Shown: in pieces, positions 6,784 to 7,499 of the stretch
Layout: every line of letters begins with the position of its first letter
Numbering within the stretch: the stretch's first letter is position 1
DNA from: Deltaproteobacteria bacterium
Lineage (GTDB): Bacteria; Desulfobacterota; Desulfovibrionia; Desulfovibrionales; Desulfovibrionaceae
Reading direction: 5' to 3'
DNA: 7,499 nt
Assembly: GCA_031253875.1 (NCBI GenBank)
Contig: JAIRVN010000038.1
Span: forward strand, 1 to 7,499
Notes under the pieces: generated by a model
Databases searched by the model: none
The model's input: the letters and a program-made list of their open reading frames with translations, nothing else
What the model was told of the DNA's origin: nothing
Position numbers and translations under genes: made by a program

Positions 6784-7499
6784 CGCGTTTTTTGCCGAAC
6801 GCAAGGAAGTGCTCGCGCAATGGCCGACCGGCAAAGCGGTCGATCTGGACGAGTCCGTCGCCTACCAGAAATCCATTCCGGCCGAAAAACGCTTCGGCGA
6901 CAAGCTGCAAAAAGCGCAGGAGCAAGGCCTTACCCTTACACAGCCGAGAGCCGGCGTGGCCATGTACCAGGAGCACATCAAGCTCTTAAGCTACCTGGAA
7001 ACAGAAGGAGAAGCCGATCTGCTCCCCAGCACCATCGACAGCTATACCCGCCTCAACCGCTATCAGGAAGCGGAAGTGGGCATCGAAAAAAGCAAGGAAA
7101 GCGGCCGCTCCATGCTCAACGGCTTTCCGGCCGTGAACTACGGGGTGAACATCTGCCGTATGGTCACCTCCGCGCTGAAAAACCCTGTCCAGGTCAGGCA
7201 CGGAACCCCGGACGCGCGCCTGCTGACGGAAATCGCCGTGGCGGGCGGCTTCACCTCCTACGAGGGGGGAGGCATCTCCTACAATATCCCGTATTCCAAA
7301 TCCCATACTCTTGAAAAAACTATCGCCCACTGGCAGTACACCGACAGGCTCATCGGCCTGTATGAAGAAGCGGGCGTTTCCATCAACCGCGAACCCTTCG
7401 GCCCGCTTACCGGCACCCTGGTGCCTCCCTGCATCTCCAACGCCGTGGCGGTGTATGAAGCCCTGCTCGCGGCCACTCAAGGCGTCAAGGATATCACCG
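6752..7499 (+). CDS. glmE: Glutamate mutase epsilon (large catalytic) subunit, 3' end beyond window
   Basis: Catalytic TIM-barrel subunit (also mutE) that binds glutamate and adenosylcobalamin with GlmS and performs the radical carbon-skeleton rearrangement to 3-methylaspartate. The frame from ATG 6752 is open to the window end: 249 full codons of an expected total of about 480. It begins M-E-L-K-N-Q-K, like the clostridial protein. All active-site residues known from the Clostridium cochlearium structure that fall in this part are present at the same numbers. These are the arginine claw R66, R100 and R149, then E171, Y177 and Y181 in the [11 protein letters not shown] stretch. Other conserved blocks are [31 protein letters not shown] and [15 protein letters not shown]. 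The N-terminus overlaps glmL by 32 nt. Methylaspartate ammonia-lyase would be a reasonable gene to expect downstream, but it is not visible. Confidence 0.97.
   Translation, partial: MELKNQKLSDDAFFAERKEVLAQWPTGKAVDLDESVAYQKSIPAEKRFGDKLQKAQEQGLTLTQPRAGVAMYQEHIKLLSYLETEGEADLLPSTIDSYTRLNRYQEAEVGIEKSKESGRSMLNGFPAVNYGVNICRMVTSALKNPVQVRHGTPDARLLTEIAVAGGFTSYEGGGISYNIPYSKSHTLEKTIAHWQYTDRLIGLYEEAGVSINREPFGPLTGTLVPPCISNAVAVYEALLAATQGVKDIT

Noticed and set aside
5611..6834. Minus-strand frame of 407 codons opposite glmL and the start of glmE
   Set aside because: Same explanation: it lies across two well-identified genes on the other strand and crosses their overlap without its own signals.

Overview
The window looks like chromosome of a sulfate-reducing deltaproteobacterium of the Desulfovibrionaceae (Desulfovibrio or a close relative). 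Three things point there. The adenylate kinase carries the Cys129-X5-His135-X15-Cys151-X2-Cys154 metal-binding LID described for Desulfovibrio gigas. The large outer-membrane protein has the layout of the Desulfovibrio homotrimeric porins. The GC-rich coding sequence is interrupted only by AT-rich promoters. The genus is an inference from family knowledge; there is no rRNA marker in the window.

Layout. (1) 1-725, minus strand: the start and catalytic domain of a secreted M23 (LytM-type) peptidoglycan peptidase, cut off by the window edge a few residues past its HLH motif. (2) 726-1627, plus strand: a clear sigma70-type promoter, adk with a GTG start, and a rho-independent terminator. (3) 1628-1785: no gene, but a dense cluster of hairpins between the converging adk and porin genes. 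(4) 1786-3366, minus strand: a 526-residue porin with a strong promoter and a GGA-rich leader. (5) 3367-3613: a divergent control region, AT-rich in the middle. (6) 3614-7499, plus strand: a tightly packed operon. It begins with a complete LarA-type nickel-dependent 2-hydroxyacid racemase. Then come all parts of an adenosylcobalamin-dependent glutamate mutase: small B12-binding subunit (glmS), ASKHA-type reactivating/accessory protein (glmL), and large catalytic subunit (glmE). glmE overlaps glmL by 32 nt and runs off the window after 249 codons.

How the operon may work. Glutamate mutase converts (S)-glutamate to (2S,3S)-3-methylaspartate, the first step of the methylaspartate route, which ends in acetate and pyruvate. 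The racemase interconverts the enantiomers of a 2-hydroxyacid, perhaps lactate or 2-hydroxyglutarate. Having it as first gene of a glutamate mutase operon is the most unusual feature here. It suggests joint use of glutamate and a hydroxyacid, but the substrate is not established by sequence. No mobile element, tRNA, rRNA or CRISPR array was seen.
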